Notes: generated by a model from the sequence alone, not told the origin. Positions 42,694 through 53,720 are shown, counted from the first letter of the stretch. The stretch: DNA of 64,000 nucleotides from Rhodospirillaceae bacterium (GCA_002722885.1 PBNE01000015.1:30680-94679), one strand, 5' to 3'. Program-made: numbers and translations.

Positions 42694-43525
42694 CGTTTCC
42701 CATTATCGCCATCGAACTGATTGTCGTGTGCCTGGTGATCGGCGTCCTGCTTCGCCTGAGCGGGGGACTTCCGGAATCAACACCGACTGGTTGCTGGCTG
42801 CCGCCACGCCATGGCTCGTCGTGCTGCTGGCGATGGTCCTGCTGATCCCGCTGTCGCGAAGGCTCGGCTGGTCACGCCAGCGCCTAGGCGCCCAGCTTCT
42901 GGTTGCGGGTTGGGGCAACACGTCGTTCGTGGGCCTGCCCATGGTGACGGCCTATGCAGGCGCACAGTTTGCCGGGCTGGTCCTTTTCATCGACCTCTTC
43001 GACTCCTACCTGGCGCTTTCAGTGCTGGGCATCGCGATCGCCACCGACTGCAGCGACACCACGTTTCGATGGAGCACCGTGGCGCGGCGCATCGTCACAT
43101 TCCCGCCCTTCCTTGCCATCGTCATCGCGTTGGCGACCAACCATCTGGACCGTCCGGACTGGCTGGAGGGTCTGCTGCAAAGCCTCGCAGCGACGCTCAC
43201 GCCGCTGGCACTGGCGGCCGCAGGCTATGCGATCAGGCTCGACCGGCTGATGGGCCGACTGGCGCCGCTCATCACAGGGCTGGGATACCGCCTGCTTCTG
43301 GCACCGGCTGCGATGCTTCTGTTCTACGTCGCGCTGGGCTCTGCGCATGATCCCGTCGCACGCGTGACCATCTTCGAGATGGCCATGCCGCCCATGCTCG
43401 AGGCGAGCATCATCGCGATCGACCACGATCTGGAACCTGATCTCGTCGCGCTGATGATCGAGATCGGAATACCGCTCTCCCTGGTGAGCGCACCGCCGTG
43501 GTGGTGGCTCACCGGGATGATCTGA
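42694..43525 (+). pseudogene. AEC-family (auxin efflux carrier) transporter with damaged 5' end
   Basis: The bulk, from about 42775 to 43525, encodes a recognisable AEC transporter: INTDWLLAAATPWLVVLL, QLLVAGWGNTSFVGLPMV, then LTPLALAAAGYAIRLDRL and membrane helices to the end. The expected N-terminal helix is found just upstream but in another frame (IAIELIVVCLVIGVLL, RLSGGLPES), and about 40 residues that should join the two parts are absent. So a deletion with a frame change removed the start. An alternative ATG at 42728 gives 265 residues without the first helices; it has no clear ribosome binding site. Family members move malate, auxin or other anions. Confidence 0.65.
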
Positions 43526-43531
43526 GAAGGG

Positions 43532-44845
<1,314 letters not shown>

Positions 44846-44931
44846 CTAACAGGAATCCTTGCAGCACCGGCGTACGGACCCGCGGTCCGGCCGATGCACG
44901 AAATGGAGGAGGTTGTTGCGCTGTCGCGGGA

Positions 44932-45216
44932 TCAGCGGCGACGGCCACGGGCCGGGCGTCGGCCCGTTCCGCCACCGGGGCGCGGCATCGAATTTTCGTC
45001 CTTGTGACGGAAATTGATGCGCGCCTTCGTCAGATCGTAGGGCGTCATTTCCACGGTCACCCGGTCGCCGGTCAGCACGCGGATACGCGCCTTCCTCATA
45101 CGGCCGGATGTGTAGGCCATCACTTCATGGCCGTTGTCGAGTTCCACACGGAAATGGGCGTCAGGCAACACTTCGGTCACCACGCCTTCTGCCTCGATCA
45201 GGTCTTCTTTCGACAT
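44932..45216 (-). CDS. infA: Translation initiation factor IF-1, C-terminally extended
   Basis: A 94-residue protein. Residues 1-72 are a clear S1/OB-fold IF-1: [53 protein letters not shown] and KARINFRHK. Standard IF-1 ends about here; this one carries about 22 further residues ending [14 protein letters not shown], a basic tail. IF-1 blocks the ribosomal A site during initiation. The gene precedes rhlE on the same strand by 86 bases. The extension suggests a second, specialised copy rather than the housekeeping gene. Confidence 0.9.
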   Translation of the reverse strand: MSKEDLIEAEGVVTEVLPDAHFRVELDNGHEVMAYTSGRMRKARIRVLTGDRVTVEMTPYDLTKARINFRHKDENSMPRPGGGTGRRPARGRRR

Positions 45217-45585
45217 ACAGTACTCCTCAAACCAGTCGCGCGGCCGACGTCATTACAACGGGAATCAGCCAGGCCTGCACACGGGTTCGATGATGGAGAT
45301 GAATGCCGACAGCCAGCAGGCCTTGAGTCTGATCAGCATGCACAAACCGTTGCGGTTTGTGGTCAGTGTTCAGCCGGTCACCCGATGTCGACCGGGGAGG
45401 CGGAACGCTACTGGCGCACTATGTGCTCGAAAGACCGCGCAATTGCAAGGCTCAAGCACCACAGGGCAGGTATGCGGCTGTCGCATGTGACAAAAATATC
45501 GGCCCCTGCGGAAGTTGACGCCAAGCCCGCATCGTCGTCACGTACCGACCAGATCAAACCTGTTCGGTCCGTTGGGGATCACATT
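45217..45585. other. Intergenic region between infA and the amber-interrupted Rieske gene
   Basis: About 370 bases holding the divergent promoters of infA (minus strand) and the Rieske gene (plus strand). It contains one strong short hairpin (45341-45361). Small open frames here lack ribosome binding sites and motifs. A long leader for infA/rhlE would fit cold-shock-type regulation, but that is inference. Confidence 0.5.
45341..45361. repeat. Perfect 9-bp inverted repeat with 3-base loop
   Basis: cacaaaccg at 45341-45349 pairs with cggtttgtg at 45353-45361, loop ttg. No T-run follows on either strand, so it is more likely an operator-like palindrome or RNA hairpin in the infA leader than a terminator. 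Confidence 0.6.
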
Positions 45586-46707
45586 ATGAATGAGAAGGTC
45601 GCCGGAGAACTCGGCCCGTTCAGTGATAAGGCCACGCAGTCCTTCACCCTGCCCTCGCGTTACTACACCGATCCTGAGATTCAGGCGCGCGAGGTCGAGG
45701 CCATCTTCAAGAAAAGCTGGATCAACATCGGTCATTTCGCCGATGTCGCCGAGCCCGGCGCCTAGATGACAGAGACGATCGCGGATCAGCCGGTCATGGC
45801 CGTGCGTGGCCGCGACGGCGAGGTCAGGGCTTTCTACAATGTCTGCCAGCATCGTGGTCACGAACTGCTCAAGGGCCGCGGCAAACTCAAGGTCGGCATC
45901 ACCTGCCCCTATCATGCCTCGCTCTACGACTTTGAGGGCAAGCTCAAGACCGCACGCATGACCGACGACGCGCCGGACTTCCGGACATCGGACTTTCCTC
46001 TGCGGCGTCTGCCGCTCGTCATTGCCGACGGGCTTGTCTTCGTCAATCTCGATCCCGACCCGCACCCCTTCGACGATGGCTGCGGCAGCTTCGGCGGCAC
46101 AATCCGCAAGCATCTGGAAGGGATCGACGGCTACCAGCGCGTTGCTAGCCTCGAATACGACATCGCTGCGGACTGGAAGGTTGTCGTCGATAACTCCTCG
46201 GAGGGCTATCACATCCCGATCGCCCATCCGCGTCTCTCCACACTCTACGACATGTCAGGCGGCAAACCTGGCCATCACGACTCCCTCTTCAACCACTTTC
46301 AGAACAGCGGCCACGCAAGCTACGTACACATGACGCTGGGCGAAAAGGAGCCCTATCTCGGATGGACCGTGTGGCCCAAACTCTGCATGCTGAGCCTGCC
46401 CGGCAGTCGCAATCTCATTGCGCTGCGCATGGACCCCGACGGCCAGGGCCGGTGTCACGAGCGGGTTGATGTCTATTGCGAACCCGACCCGGGCCACCCC
46501 GGGAATGTCGACGAGTTGCTGAAGCTGTTTGCCAAAATCTTCAATCAGGAAGACATCGCTCTGGTCGAAAGTGTGCAGCGCGGCCTTTCGAGCGATGGTT
46601 ACGATCAGGGCCGCTACATCGCTGATCGTGCAGGCTCGTGGTTCTCGGAGTCAGGCCTGCATGTGTTTCATAAATGGGCCCTTGAGGCGCTGGGGGAGAT
46701 AGCATGA
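45586..46707 (+). pseudogene. Rieske oxygenase alpha subunit interrupted by an in-frame TAG
   Basis: ATG 45586 opens SFTLPSRYYTDPEIQAREV and reaches FADVAEPGA, then TAG at 45763-45765; the same frame continues at once with MTETIADQPVMAVRGRDGE and is open to 46707, 373 residues in all. Everything needed for catalysis is intact: Cys87/His89 in NVCQHRGHELL, Cys107/His110 in ITCPYHASLYD, and the iron-site block SSEGYHIPIAHP. The TAG stands where related enzymes carry an aromatic residue (G-D-Y in place of G-A-stop), one base from a Tyr codon. Restart at the ATG directly after the stop is conceivable but has no ribosome binding site. The family includes carnitine, choline and stachydrine oxygenases. 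Confidence 0.75.
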
Positions 46708-47336
46708 CACTCAGCCGCGACGAAGCCCTGGGGCGCGTCTATCATGCACGCACCCGCGATGATCTTCGCGAAGGCTATGACGGCTGGGCATCAGACTACG
46801 ACGCCGACATGGATCGTCGCGGCTACAAACTTCCGGGCCTTGTTACCACTCTGGTCGCTCGCCATGTCGCACTGGGTGACGGACCGATCCTGGATGCCGG
46901 GGCGGGCACCGGTCTGCTTGGCGAATGGCTGCAGCTGGCTGGCTATCGCGACCTTACAGCCATCGATCTGTCACAAGGCATGCTCGACATTGCGCGCACA
47001 CGGGAGGTCTACGACCATCTCGTCTGTGCCGCGATCGGGGATTCGCTCGACCATGCGGACGGTCATTTCCGTGTGGTCGCTTCGGCCGGTGCCTTCGGAG
47101 TTCACCACGCCCCGGCGTCAGGCCTGGAAGAGCTAGTCAGGATCACGCAGCCCGGCGGCCATCTCGTGATCACCGTGCGCGGCATCGGCATGGAAGACGG
47201 TGGCTTTCCCCAAGAAATCAAACGTCTCGAAGACACCGGCCGTTGGCGCAAGCTCGAGGAGCATGGGCCGTTCTTCGCGTTCCGCAACGAAGCCGACAGT
47301 CTCTATATGGCCTGGGTGTTCGAAAAGACCGCCTGA
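46704..47336 (+). CDS. Class I SAM-dependent methyltransferase
   Basis: A 210-residue protein of the Williams-Beuren/WBSCR27-like methyltransferase type. The N-terminus has YDGWASDYDADMDRRGYK, followed by the SAM-binding motif ILDAGAGTGLLGEWL (about residues 62-76), the acidic loop TAIDLSQGMLDIAR, and the post-motif GGHLVITVRG. Methyl acceptor unknown. Its ATG overlaps the stop of the Rieske gene by four bases, so the pair was translationally coupled; the amber in the Rieske gene would therefore also be expected to lower its expression. Confidence 0.88.
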   Translation: MTLSRDEALGRVYHARTRDDLREGYDGWASDYDADMDRRGYKLPGLVTTLVARHVALGDGPILDAGAGTGLLGEWLQLAGYRDLTAIDLSQGMLDIARTREVYDHLVCAAIGDSLDHADGHFRVVASAGAFGVHHAPASGLEELVRITQPGGHLVITVRGIGMEDGGFPQEIKRLEDTGRWRKLEEHGPFFAFRNEADSLYMAWVFEKTA

Positions 47337-47341
47337 CGGAA

Positions 47342-48474
47342 TCAGACCGCACGCATCGCGTCGTGGACCATCTTCTGAAAAAAGTGGACGTGGTGTTCGC
47401 TGAACTCCGGGTGCTCGCGATCGACGACGAAGCGGCCCTGCTCATAGCCCAGCGAGTGCAATCCTCTCTGGACGCCTTCACACAGGGCTACATCCTCTTT
47501 CACCAGCGTGGTCTTGATGTAATCCATAAAGCGTCGTTCGAGATCGGTCGGCTCTGTTGATGTGAAGTAGAAATCCCAGCGTTCGCTCGTGGTTTCAGGG
47601 CCTGTCGGCAGCACCTGGAACATGGCGAGACTTATACTACCCGGAGACATCAGGGGGATGTGGATCGGCCAGATGAACCCGAACATACTCTCCTGCTCAG
47701 CCTCTTCGGGCTTGATCGCATAGGCCTCGTTCTCAAGGCTCTTCCCTTCGACCTTGTGGCTGAACGTAATGCCGTCGTCGGACCACACGGCCTTCTCTTC
47801 ATAATTCACCAGCCCCATCAGCGTCTGATGGTTGGCGACTCCGTGTTAGCACTCGTGGTTGTTGTCGATCACCGCCTTCCAGTTGGCGTTGACGTCGACC
47901 TCCCAGCGCTCGGCACGAACCAGTTCGTCAAAGCGGGGACAGGCGTCCTTCATGTCCTTCAGAAGCACGGCCGCCTGGTCGATGAGCGGCCGGGTGTCGG
48001 GGTCCATGTTCACAAACAGGAAGCCGCAGTAATCCTCCCGGCGTGCGGGCTTGAGGTCGGCGTTGTCGGGAATCCAGTCCTTCAGGCTGTCGCGACCGCA
48101 TGCCTGGCGGAACTTGCCGTCCGAGCCGTAACACCATTGGCGATAGGGACAGGTGATGAGCTTGCGGTTCCCGGAATCCTCCAGAAGAGGGTGCGCACGG
48201 TGGCCGCAGACATTGTGGAAGGCCCGGATCACGCCATCCTGTCCACGGATGATCAGCACGCTCTGATCGGCAACCTCGCCTGTGATGTAGTCACCGGGTT
48301 TGGAAGGTCACTGATGTGCCCCTGATACCACCAGGTCTTGTAGAAGATGGCCTGGTGTTCACGACGTAAGATCTAAGGCTCGTAGTACCGGCTTGCGGGC
48401 AACGTGAAGGAGTCCTCAGCCCAGCTGGAAAAGCGGCAGGGGTCCAGAGACGAGGGAAGAGTCGGATGATTCAT
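47342..48474 (-). pseudogene. Rieske oxygenase alpha subunit with four lesions
   Basis: ATG 48474 opens a frame reading SFTLPASRYYEP followed by TAG (48373-48375) and then LRREHQAIFYKTWWYQGHIS; near 48293-48298 one base is missing, shifting to the frame that reads ADQSVLIIRGQDGVIRAF. That frame carries NVCGHRAHPLLED, then TCPYRQWCYGSDG, in which the second Rieske histidine ligand is replaced by arginine. A TAA (47846-47848) interrupts the iron-site block between NNHEC and HGVANHQTL, after which the frame runs to 47342. The combination of two nonsense codons, one frameshift and a lost ligand marks a genuine dead gene. It converges with the methyltransferase. Confidence 0.9.
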
Positions 48475-48540
48475 GGCGGAACCAAACTCCACATCGGTGA
48501 TCGTTGTACAAACGGCAGGGGCGACGAAACCGTCCGCCTC

Positions 48541-50955
48541 CTACATGTGCATACGTGTTCCCTCAGGATCGAATAAAGGTTCGGTGATCACGGTCGCTTT
48601 CCGCATGTCGCCCAAAATCTCGATCTCGAACTCCGCGCCTTCGGCGATCAACTCCGTCGGGATGAACCCGATGGCGACAGACGTTTCGGCGAAATGCGCA
48701 TATCCGCCTGACGTGACGAAGCCGATCACCTCGCCATCCCTCCAGATCGGCTCATCGGCCACCACATCGGCGTCATTGGCATCGACCACAAAAGTCACGA
48801 GCTTGCGCTTGACGCCCTCGTCCTGTTCCTTCAGGGCCGCGTCGCGCCCGATGAACTCATTCTTCTTGAACGAGATGAACCGGTCCAGGCCGGTCTCGCC
48901 GGCCGTGTAGTCGGGCTTGTATTCGCGCAGCCAGGAACCGAACGACTTTTCGAGCCTCAGGCTCATCATCGCGCGCATGCCGAAGGGGCGCATGCCAAAC
49001 TCCTGGCCGGCATCAGCCAGCGTTTCGTAGAGGGCCGCCTGTTCGTGGGGCGCCACATACATCTCGTAGCCCAGATCACCGGTGTAGGTCACACGGCAGA
49101 CCAACGCGTCGGTCAGGCCGACGTTCATCCGCTGCACGGAGCGGAAGGGCATGGCTTCGTTTGAGACGTCGGAACGCGTCACCTTCTCCAGTACCTTCCG
49201 CGCATTCGGCCCGGCAAGCTGGAACCCGATCTGGTCCCTGGAGACATTGGTGACGCTCACGCCATTCTCGGGCATCAGGTCGAGCAGCAGGCGCATGTGG
49301 TAGTCCTGTGCGGCGTAACTCGCGTTGACCCGGAAGCTCTCCGGCCCCGTCTTGGCGACGGTGAAATCGCCGACCAGACGGCCCTTCTCGTTGAGCATCG
49401 GAGCGAGTGTCAGACTGCCTTCCTTCGGCATGCGCGCGGCCATGATCCGATTGAGCCAGACCTCGGCATCAGGTCCTTCGATCCGGAACTTCGAGAAGTT
49501 GTGACACTCGTTGATTCCAACGTTGGTTCGCACATTACGGCATTCCTCGCCCACGGGTCCGAATGCATTGGAACGCCGGAAACTCGGAGCCTCCCACAAC
49601 GGCTCACCTTCGGGTGCGAAGTAGTTGACGTGCTCCATGCCAAAGGCGCTGCCGAACACGGCCCGCTGATCTTTCCAGATCGGATAGGCCGGCGTCGTGT
49701 GGAACGGGCGACCTGCGGGCAGTTCCTCGTTGGGGTAGCCGATCGCAAAGCGGCGCTGGTAGTTCTCCCGCGTCTTGGCCCGTGTCAGCGCGGGCGTCAT
49801 GTAGCTTCCGAAGCGCGCCACATCCATCGCGAAGATGTCCTGGCTGAGCTCGCCCTCGATCATCCATTCGGCGAGGGCCAGCCCGACACCACCGCCCTGG
49901 CTAAAGCCCGCCATCACGGCACAACAGGCCCAAAACCCCTTCAGGCCCGGCACACGGCCGACCAGCGGATTGCCGTCACCGGCGAAGGTGAAGGGCCCGT
50001 TGATGATGGTCTTGATCCCGGCCTCGGCCAGGATCGGATAGCGGCGGAAAGCGATGTCGAGCTTATCGGAAACCCGCTCCAGTTTGTTGGGCAAAAGCTC
50101 GTGGCCGAACTCCCACGGCGTGCCATCGACCGCCCAGTGCTCGCAGTTCTGTTCGTACATGCCGATCACGAGCCCCTTGCCTTCCTGGCGCAGGTAACTC
50201 TCACCGGTCGGGTCCATGACGTGAGGCAGCTCCTTCTCACGTTCGTAGACCTCCGGAATCTCATCGGTCACGAGATACTGATGCTCCAACGGGTGGAGTG
50301 GCAGATAAACGCCGGCCATCATGCCGACCTCCCGCGCCCAAAGCCCCGCAGCGTTGACCACGTGTTCGGCTAAGATCGTTCCCTGCTCGGTCACGATCTC
50401 CCAGTGATCATCCGGCTTCTGGTTCAGTTCCAGAACCCGGTTCCGCAGATAGATCTCCGCACCGGCCATACGCGCGGCCTTGGCATAGGCATGGGTCGTG
50501 CCCGAAGGATCGAGATGACCGTCCAGCGGGTCATAAAGCGCGCCCAACAGCCCCTCGGTGTTCGTGATCGGGCTGATGTCGCGGATCTCGTCCGGCCCCA
50601 CGATCTCGGTCGAGAGCCCCATGTGCCGGTGCTTGGCCCGCTCGGCCTTCAGGAAATCCATCCGCTCCGGCGTGTCGGCAATGGTCAGACCACCGACATG
50701 GTGCAGACCGCAGGACATGCCCGTGATCTCTTCGAGTTCGCGGTAGAGCCGGATCGTGTAGCCCTGAAGCGCCACCATGTTGGGATCGGCGTTCAGCGTG
50801 TGGAATCCACCGGCCGCATGCCAGGTCGAGCCCGAGGTCAGCTCCGAGCGCTCGATCAGGCAGACATCGGTCCAGCCACCGCGCGTAAGGTGATAGAGTA
50901 CACTGCAGCCGACAACACCGCCGCCGATCACGGCCACCTTCACATGAGACTTCAT
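48541..50955 (-). CDS. Dimethylglycine/sarcosine dehydrogenase-like flavoprotein (FAD + GcvT domains)
   Basis: An 804-residue two-domain enzyme. The N-terminal 400 residues bind FAD (VAVIGGGVVGCSVLYHLTRG at 7-26); SGSTWHAAGG provides His46, the site of covalent FAD attachment in dimethylglycine dehydrogenase. The C-terminal half is a GcvT-like folate domain (MRPFGMRAMMSLRLEKSF, GETGLDRFISFKKNEFIG). It oxidatively demethylates an N-methyl amine, passing the one-carbon unit to tetrahydrofolate. The flavoprotein gene upstream ends 14 bases before its start, so both are co-transcribed. With the Rieske oxygenases this fits stepwise demethylation of a betaine-type compound. Confidence 0.9.
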   Translation of the reverse strand: MKSHVKVAVIGGGVVGCSVLYHLTRGGWTDVCLIERSELTSGSTWHAAGGFHTLNADPNMVALQGYTIRLYRELEEITGMSCGLHHVGGLTIADTPERMDFLKAERAKHRHMGLSTEIVGPDEIRDISPITNTEGLLGALYDPLDGHLDPSGTTHAYAKAARMAGAEIYLRNRVLELNQKPDDHWEIVTEQGTILAEHVVNAAGLWAREVGMMAGVYLPLHPLEHQYLVTDEIPEVYEREKELPHVMDPTGESYLRQEGKGLVIGMYEQNCEHWAVDGTPWEFGHELLPNKLERVSDKLDIAFRRYPILAEAGIKTIINGPFTFAGDGNPLVGRVPGLKGFWACCAVMAGFSQGGGVGLALAEWMIEGELSQDIFAMDVARFGSYMTPALTRAKTRENYQRRFAIGYPNEELPAGRPFHTTPAYPIWKDQRAVFGSAFGMEHVNYFAPEGEPLWEAPSFRRSNAFGPVGEECRNVRTNVGINECHNFSKFRIEGPDAEVWLNRIMAARMPKEGSLTLAPMLNEKGRLVGDFTVAKTGPESFRVNASYAAQDYHMRLLLDLMPENGVSVTNVSRDQIGFQLAGPNARKVLEKVTRSDVSNEAMPFRSVQRMNVGLTDALVCRVTYTGDLGYEMYVAPHEQAALYETLADAGQEFGMRPFGMRAMMSLRLEKSFGSWLREYKPDYTAGETGLDRFISFKKNEFIGRDAALKEQDEGVKRKLVTFVVDANDADVVADEPIWRDGEVIGFVTSGGYAHFAETSVAIGFIPTELIAEGAEFEIEILGDMRKATVITEPLFDPEGTRMHM

Positions 50956-50969
50956 CGCTATGGCCGTGC

Positions 50970-52274
50970 TCAGCCCAGCACGGAAAAGCTGGAGTTCTCG
51001 TTGATTTCCCGGTTGCGCGAGAAGAAGCCCAAATCGACATCAAGGTCGATGTTCTTCAGACGGAAGTGCACGGGATCGGCGTCATGGTCCCGGCCATTTT
51101 CGCAGGCCTCGATCAGGTCAGCCATCATCTCGCCAGCAATCGGTGCATTCTTGAACTGGTTTCCGCTGGTTCCGATCGCGAGATAGAAGCCCTTGAGATC
51201 CGATTTGTCGTAGATCGGCCCCCAGTCTTCGGTCACGTCATAAAGATCGATCGCCCCCCGTGCGCTGTTGGGAATCTTGAGATCCGGGAAGCGCTGGGCC
51301 TGACGCATAACCAGTGTCGTCCACATATGCGTGAACTCGGTCAGATACTCGTCGGGGTCGACCCATTCTTTCTGATCACAGGCCGGATCCTCACTGCCGA
51401 TCAGAATGTGATTGCCGGTCTCTGGCCGCGTATAGGCGCCGATCTCGCTGTCCGAAAAGACGTACCCGTCTTTTTCGACGTCATACCCTTCGGGTGACGG
51501 CACATGGGCAACCTCATGGCGCAGGGCCCGGGTCGTGATCCGGGTCGTTCCGGCAATACCGGCCATCTCGTTGATCTTCGACGAATGCGGACCGGCGACA
51601 TTGACCACGACGGGCGCGTCGATTTCCTCGCTGTTGTCGAGCGTCACACCGATGACACGGTCACCATCGCGACGGATCGCCACGACCGAGGTGTTAAAGT
51701 GGAAGGTTGCGCCCTTGGCTTCAGCAGCTCGCTGAACGTTGTGACCCGCAAGCTGCGGATCGGAGATGTAGCCACCACGGGGAAACAGCACAGCACCACG
51801 CACCGACCGGCCCTGGGGCTCACCGAACTGCGGATCGTCGGTCCGGCGCGGATGATCGAAGCTGTCGGTGCAGATCGGCGGCACCCGTTCCTTGACCTGT
51901 TCCGGGGACAACTCCTCATAAGGACAGCCGATCTCATCCATGACCTTCAGGATGCCTTCGAGAAAATCGTTGTGTTCGGTCTTTATCACCAGGCAGCCGC
52001 AGTTGTTGTACGTGGCCATGCCAAGCTCGTCTGTGACTCCGCAGAAATTCTCCCAGTCGGACCAGTAGAAATGACTTTCATAGGCCACGCCGGAGCCGTG
52101 GACCGTGGAGTAGTAGGGACGGATGATCGCGCAGGAGTTCGAGGTCGAGCCGTAACTGGCCGCCGGAAGCTTGTCGATCGACAGCGTCTTGAAGCCCTTG
52201 GTGGCGAGCTCACGCGCGACACTCGCGCCGATGATACCTGCGCCGATCACGATGGCGTCCCAAGTCTGGGCCAT
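50970..52274 (-). CDS. FAD-dependent oxidoreductase, sarcosine oxidase beta-like
   Basis: A 434-residue DAO-fold protein. The FAD motif AIVIGAGIIGASVARELATK begins at about residue 7; ASYGSTSNSCAIIRPYYST follows, and the C-terminal part has YLAIGTSGNQFKNAPIAGEM, the FAD-closing block of sarcosine/dimethylglycine oxidases. It lacks the folate domain of its downstream neighbour. ATG 52274 has gaagga upstream; a longer in-frame start is unsupported. It heads a two-gene minus-strand operon with the 804-residue enzyme, suggesting successive oxidative demethylations. Confidence 0.88.
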   Translation of the reverse strand: MAQTWDAIVIGAGIIGASVARELATKGFKTLSIDKLPAASYGSTSNSCAIIRPYYSTVHGSGVAYESHFYWSDWENFCGVTDELGMATYNNCGCLVIKTEHNDFLEGILKVMDEIGCPYEELSPEQVKERVPPICTDSFDHPRRTDDPQFGEPQGRSVRGAVLFPRGGYISDPQLAGHNVQRAAEAKGATFHFNTSVVAIRRDGDRVIGVTLDNSEEIDAPVVVNVAGPHSSKINEMAGIAGTTRITTRALRHEVAHVPSPEGYDVEKDGYVFSDSEIGAYTRPETGNHILIGSEDPACDQKEWVDPDEYLTEFTHMWTTLVMRQAQRFPDLKIPNSARGAIDLYDVTEDWGPIYDKSDLKGFYLAIGTSGNQFKNAPIAGEMMADLIEACENGRDHDADPVHFRLKNIDLDVDLGFFSRNREINENSSFSVLG

Positions 52275-52340
52275 GGTCGTCCTTCTCCCCAATAAGTGCT
52301 TCGCGCATCTAAGCGCGATTCGGGGAAATGTCACGACCCC

Positions 52341-52373
52341 CAAAAATAAAAACGGCGACCCGAGGGCCGCCGT
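52341..52373 (-). terminator. Intrinsic terminator after the four-repeat secreted protein gene
   Basis: Arms 52352-52361 and 52364-52373 form a 10-pair stem with one mismatch; on the minus strand it is followed by tttttattttt-type sequence (plus-strand 52342-52350 is A-rich). It lies 35 bases after the stop at 52408. Confidence 0.85.
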
Positions 52374-52407
52374 CAAGTTGGGGAGGACAAAGGTAAGAAA
52401 AAAGGGA

Positions 52408-53664
52408 TCAGCGCATCCAGATGTCACCGGCGATCCAGGCGCGGTGACAATCAGTTGCGTCATGGTACATGTCCTGGTTCAGCAGGGGCGTTGTGGTCAT
52501 GCCCGGCCCCGCAAAGCGCGGATCGTCGCATTCATAATCGAAGGCCCACTGGCTGCGGTCATCGCCGAAATCGATGGTGGCAGTGACGATTTCATCATAG
52601 GCATCGGTGTTGCGGGCGACGCCGGTCTTGCTGCTGTCTGTACCCAGTGAGATTCCGCTCGAAGCCTGGGACGACGCCTGCGGCAGTTCCGGCGTTTCCG
52701 TCAGAATCTGCGCCTGCGTCTGGCCCTCGGCCTGCGAGGTGTTCGGCTGTCCGCCGTCGGCCAGCCAGAGGTTGCCGGCCATGTAGGCATCCAGGCAGTC
52801 ACTGGCATCATGATAGGTGTCCTGCGCCAGCAAAACTGTTTCGGTCATGCCCGGGCCGGCGAAACGCGGATCGTCGCACTCGCCATCGTTCGACCATTGG
52901 CTGGCATCGTCACCGAACTCGATCCCGTGCATAACAGCCGCCATCAGTTCAGGCTCGTCTGTCACGATCACGACGGGCTCTTCAACGACGATCTCTGTCG
53001 CATGGGCCGTCACGACGTCATCGAGCGGCGCGAGCTCGACCAGTCTGTCGAGATAGAGGCTGCTGCAATCGGCAGCATCGCGATAGAGGTCTTCACGGAC
53101 CGGGGTCGCATGCACCATGCCCGGGCCTTCGAAACGCGGATCATCACATTCGCCATCATAGGACCACAGGCTCGAGTTGTCGCCGAATTGGATGCCCCAA
53201 CGCACCAGCGGTTCACTCTGTGCCAGGGAAATCTGCTCCCCCTCAAGCAACAGGCGGCAATCGGTCGCATCGTGATAGGCGTCGACTGCCAGCAAGCCGG
53301 ACATCGCCATGCCCGCACCGACGAACCGGGGATCATCGCACTGGCCATCCAGCGCCCAGATACTCGTATCGTCACCCAAGTCGATGGCGAGATCGGCAGT
53401 CGGAGCGGCATCCTCGACGATCACCGGGTCCAGTGAGGCGATTTCCGCCTCCGCTTCTGGCTCGATGTCTGTCTTAGCTTCGATCGAGCCGGTGTCATCG
53501 GTGCGTTTGCGCACTCCGCCCCGCACACCAGATTCATCGTCCACGAGTGCCAGCGTGAAACCAGCGTCGGGTGCGCTGCGACTCTGGACGAAGTCCGCCA
53601 GGGACGGCGTGGTCAGAGCCACCGCAGCACCCAGAAATGTTCCAATGACAAGTGTCGAATTCAT
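52408..53664 (-). CDS. Secreted protein with four C-x26-C repeats (ECDDPRF repeat family)
   Basis: A 418-residue protein with a signal peptide (cleavage likely after Ala23 in TPSLADF) and aaggga upstream of ATG 53664. It holds four copies of a 50-55-residue unit at about 94-147, 157-212, 247-302 and 363-418. Each copy reads I-x-F-G-D-D-x-S-x-W-x-x-D-x-E-C-D-D-P-R-F-x-G-P-G-M and closes with Y-H/R-D-A-x-D-C. The eight cysteines (109/136, 173/200, 263/290, 379/406) are the only ones in the protein, and every pair is exactly 27 residues apart, implying one disulfide per unit. Linkers are acidic and low-complexity. I do not recognise a functional family; the Asp-rich loops could bind calcium. A two-unit lipoprotein paralogue lies immediately upstream. 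Confidence 0.85.
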   Translation of the reverse strand: MNSTLVIGTFLGAAVALTTPSLADFVQSRSAPDAGFTLALVDDESGVRGGVRKRTDDTGSIEAKTDIEPEAEAEIASLDPVIVEDAAPTADLAIDLGDDTSIWALDGQCDDPRFVGAGMAMSGLLAVDAYHDATDCRLLLEGEQISLAQSEPLVRWGIQFGDNSSLWSYDGECDDPRFEGPGMVHATPVREDLYRDAADCSSLYLDRLVELAPLDDVVTAHATEIVVEEPVVIVTDEPELMAAVMHGIEFGDDASQWSNDGECDDPRFAGPGMTETVLLAQDTYHDASDCLDAYMAGNLWLADGGQPNTSQAEGQTQAQILTETPELPQASSQASSGISLGTDSSKTGVARNTDAYDEIVTATIDFGDDRSQWAFDYECDDPRFAGPGMTTTPLLNQDMYHDATDCHRAWIAGDIWMR

Positions 53665-53683
53665 GATCGTTCTCCCTTGAAGA

Positions 53684-53700
53684 ACCGGCCTTTTGCCGGA
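53684..53700 (-). repeat. Short hairpin between the two repeat-protein genes
   Basis: ccggc (53685-53689) and gccgg (53695-53699) form a 5-pair stem with a 5-base loop in the 56-base gap between the paralogues. With little T-run after it on the minus strand, it is at best a weak terminator or processing site. Confidence 0.35.
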
Positions 53701-53720
53701 GCTCCTTCATCCGTTCAGGA

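Noticed and set aside
42728-43525. Intact AEC transporter starting at 42728
   Set aside because: The missing N-terminal helix is encoded just upstream in another frame and the start lacks a ribosome binding site, so damage is more likely.
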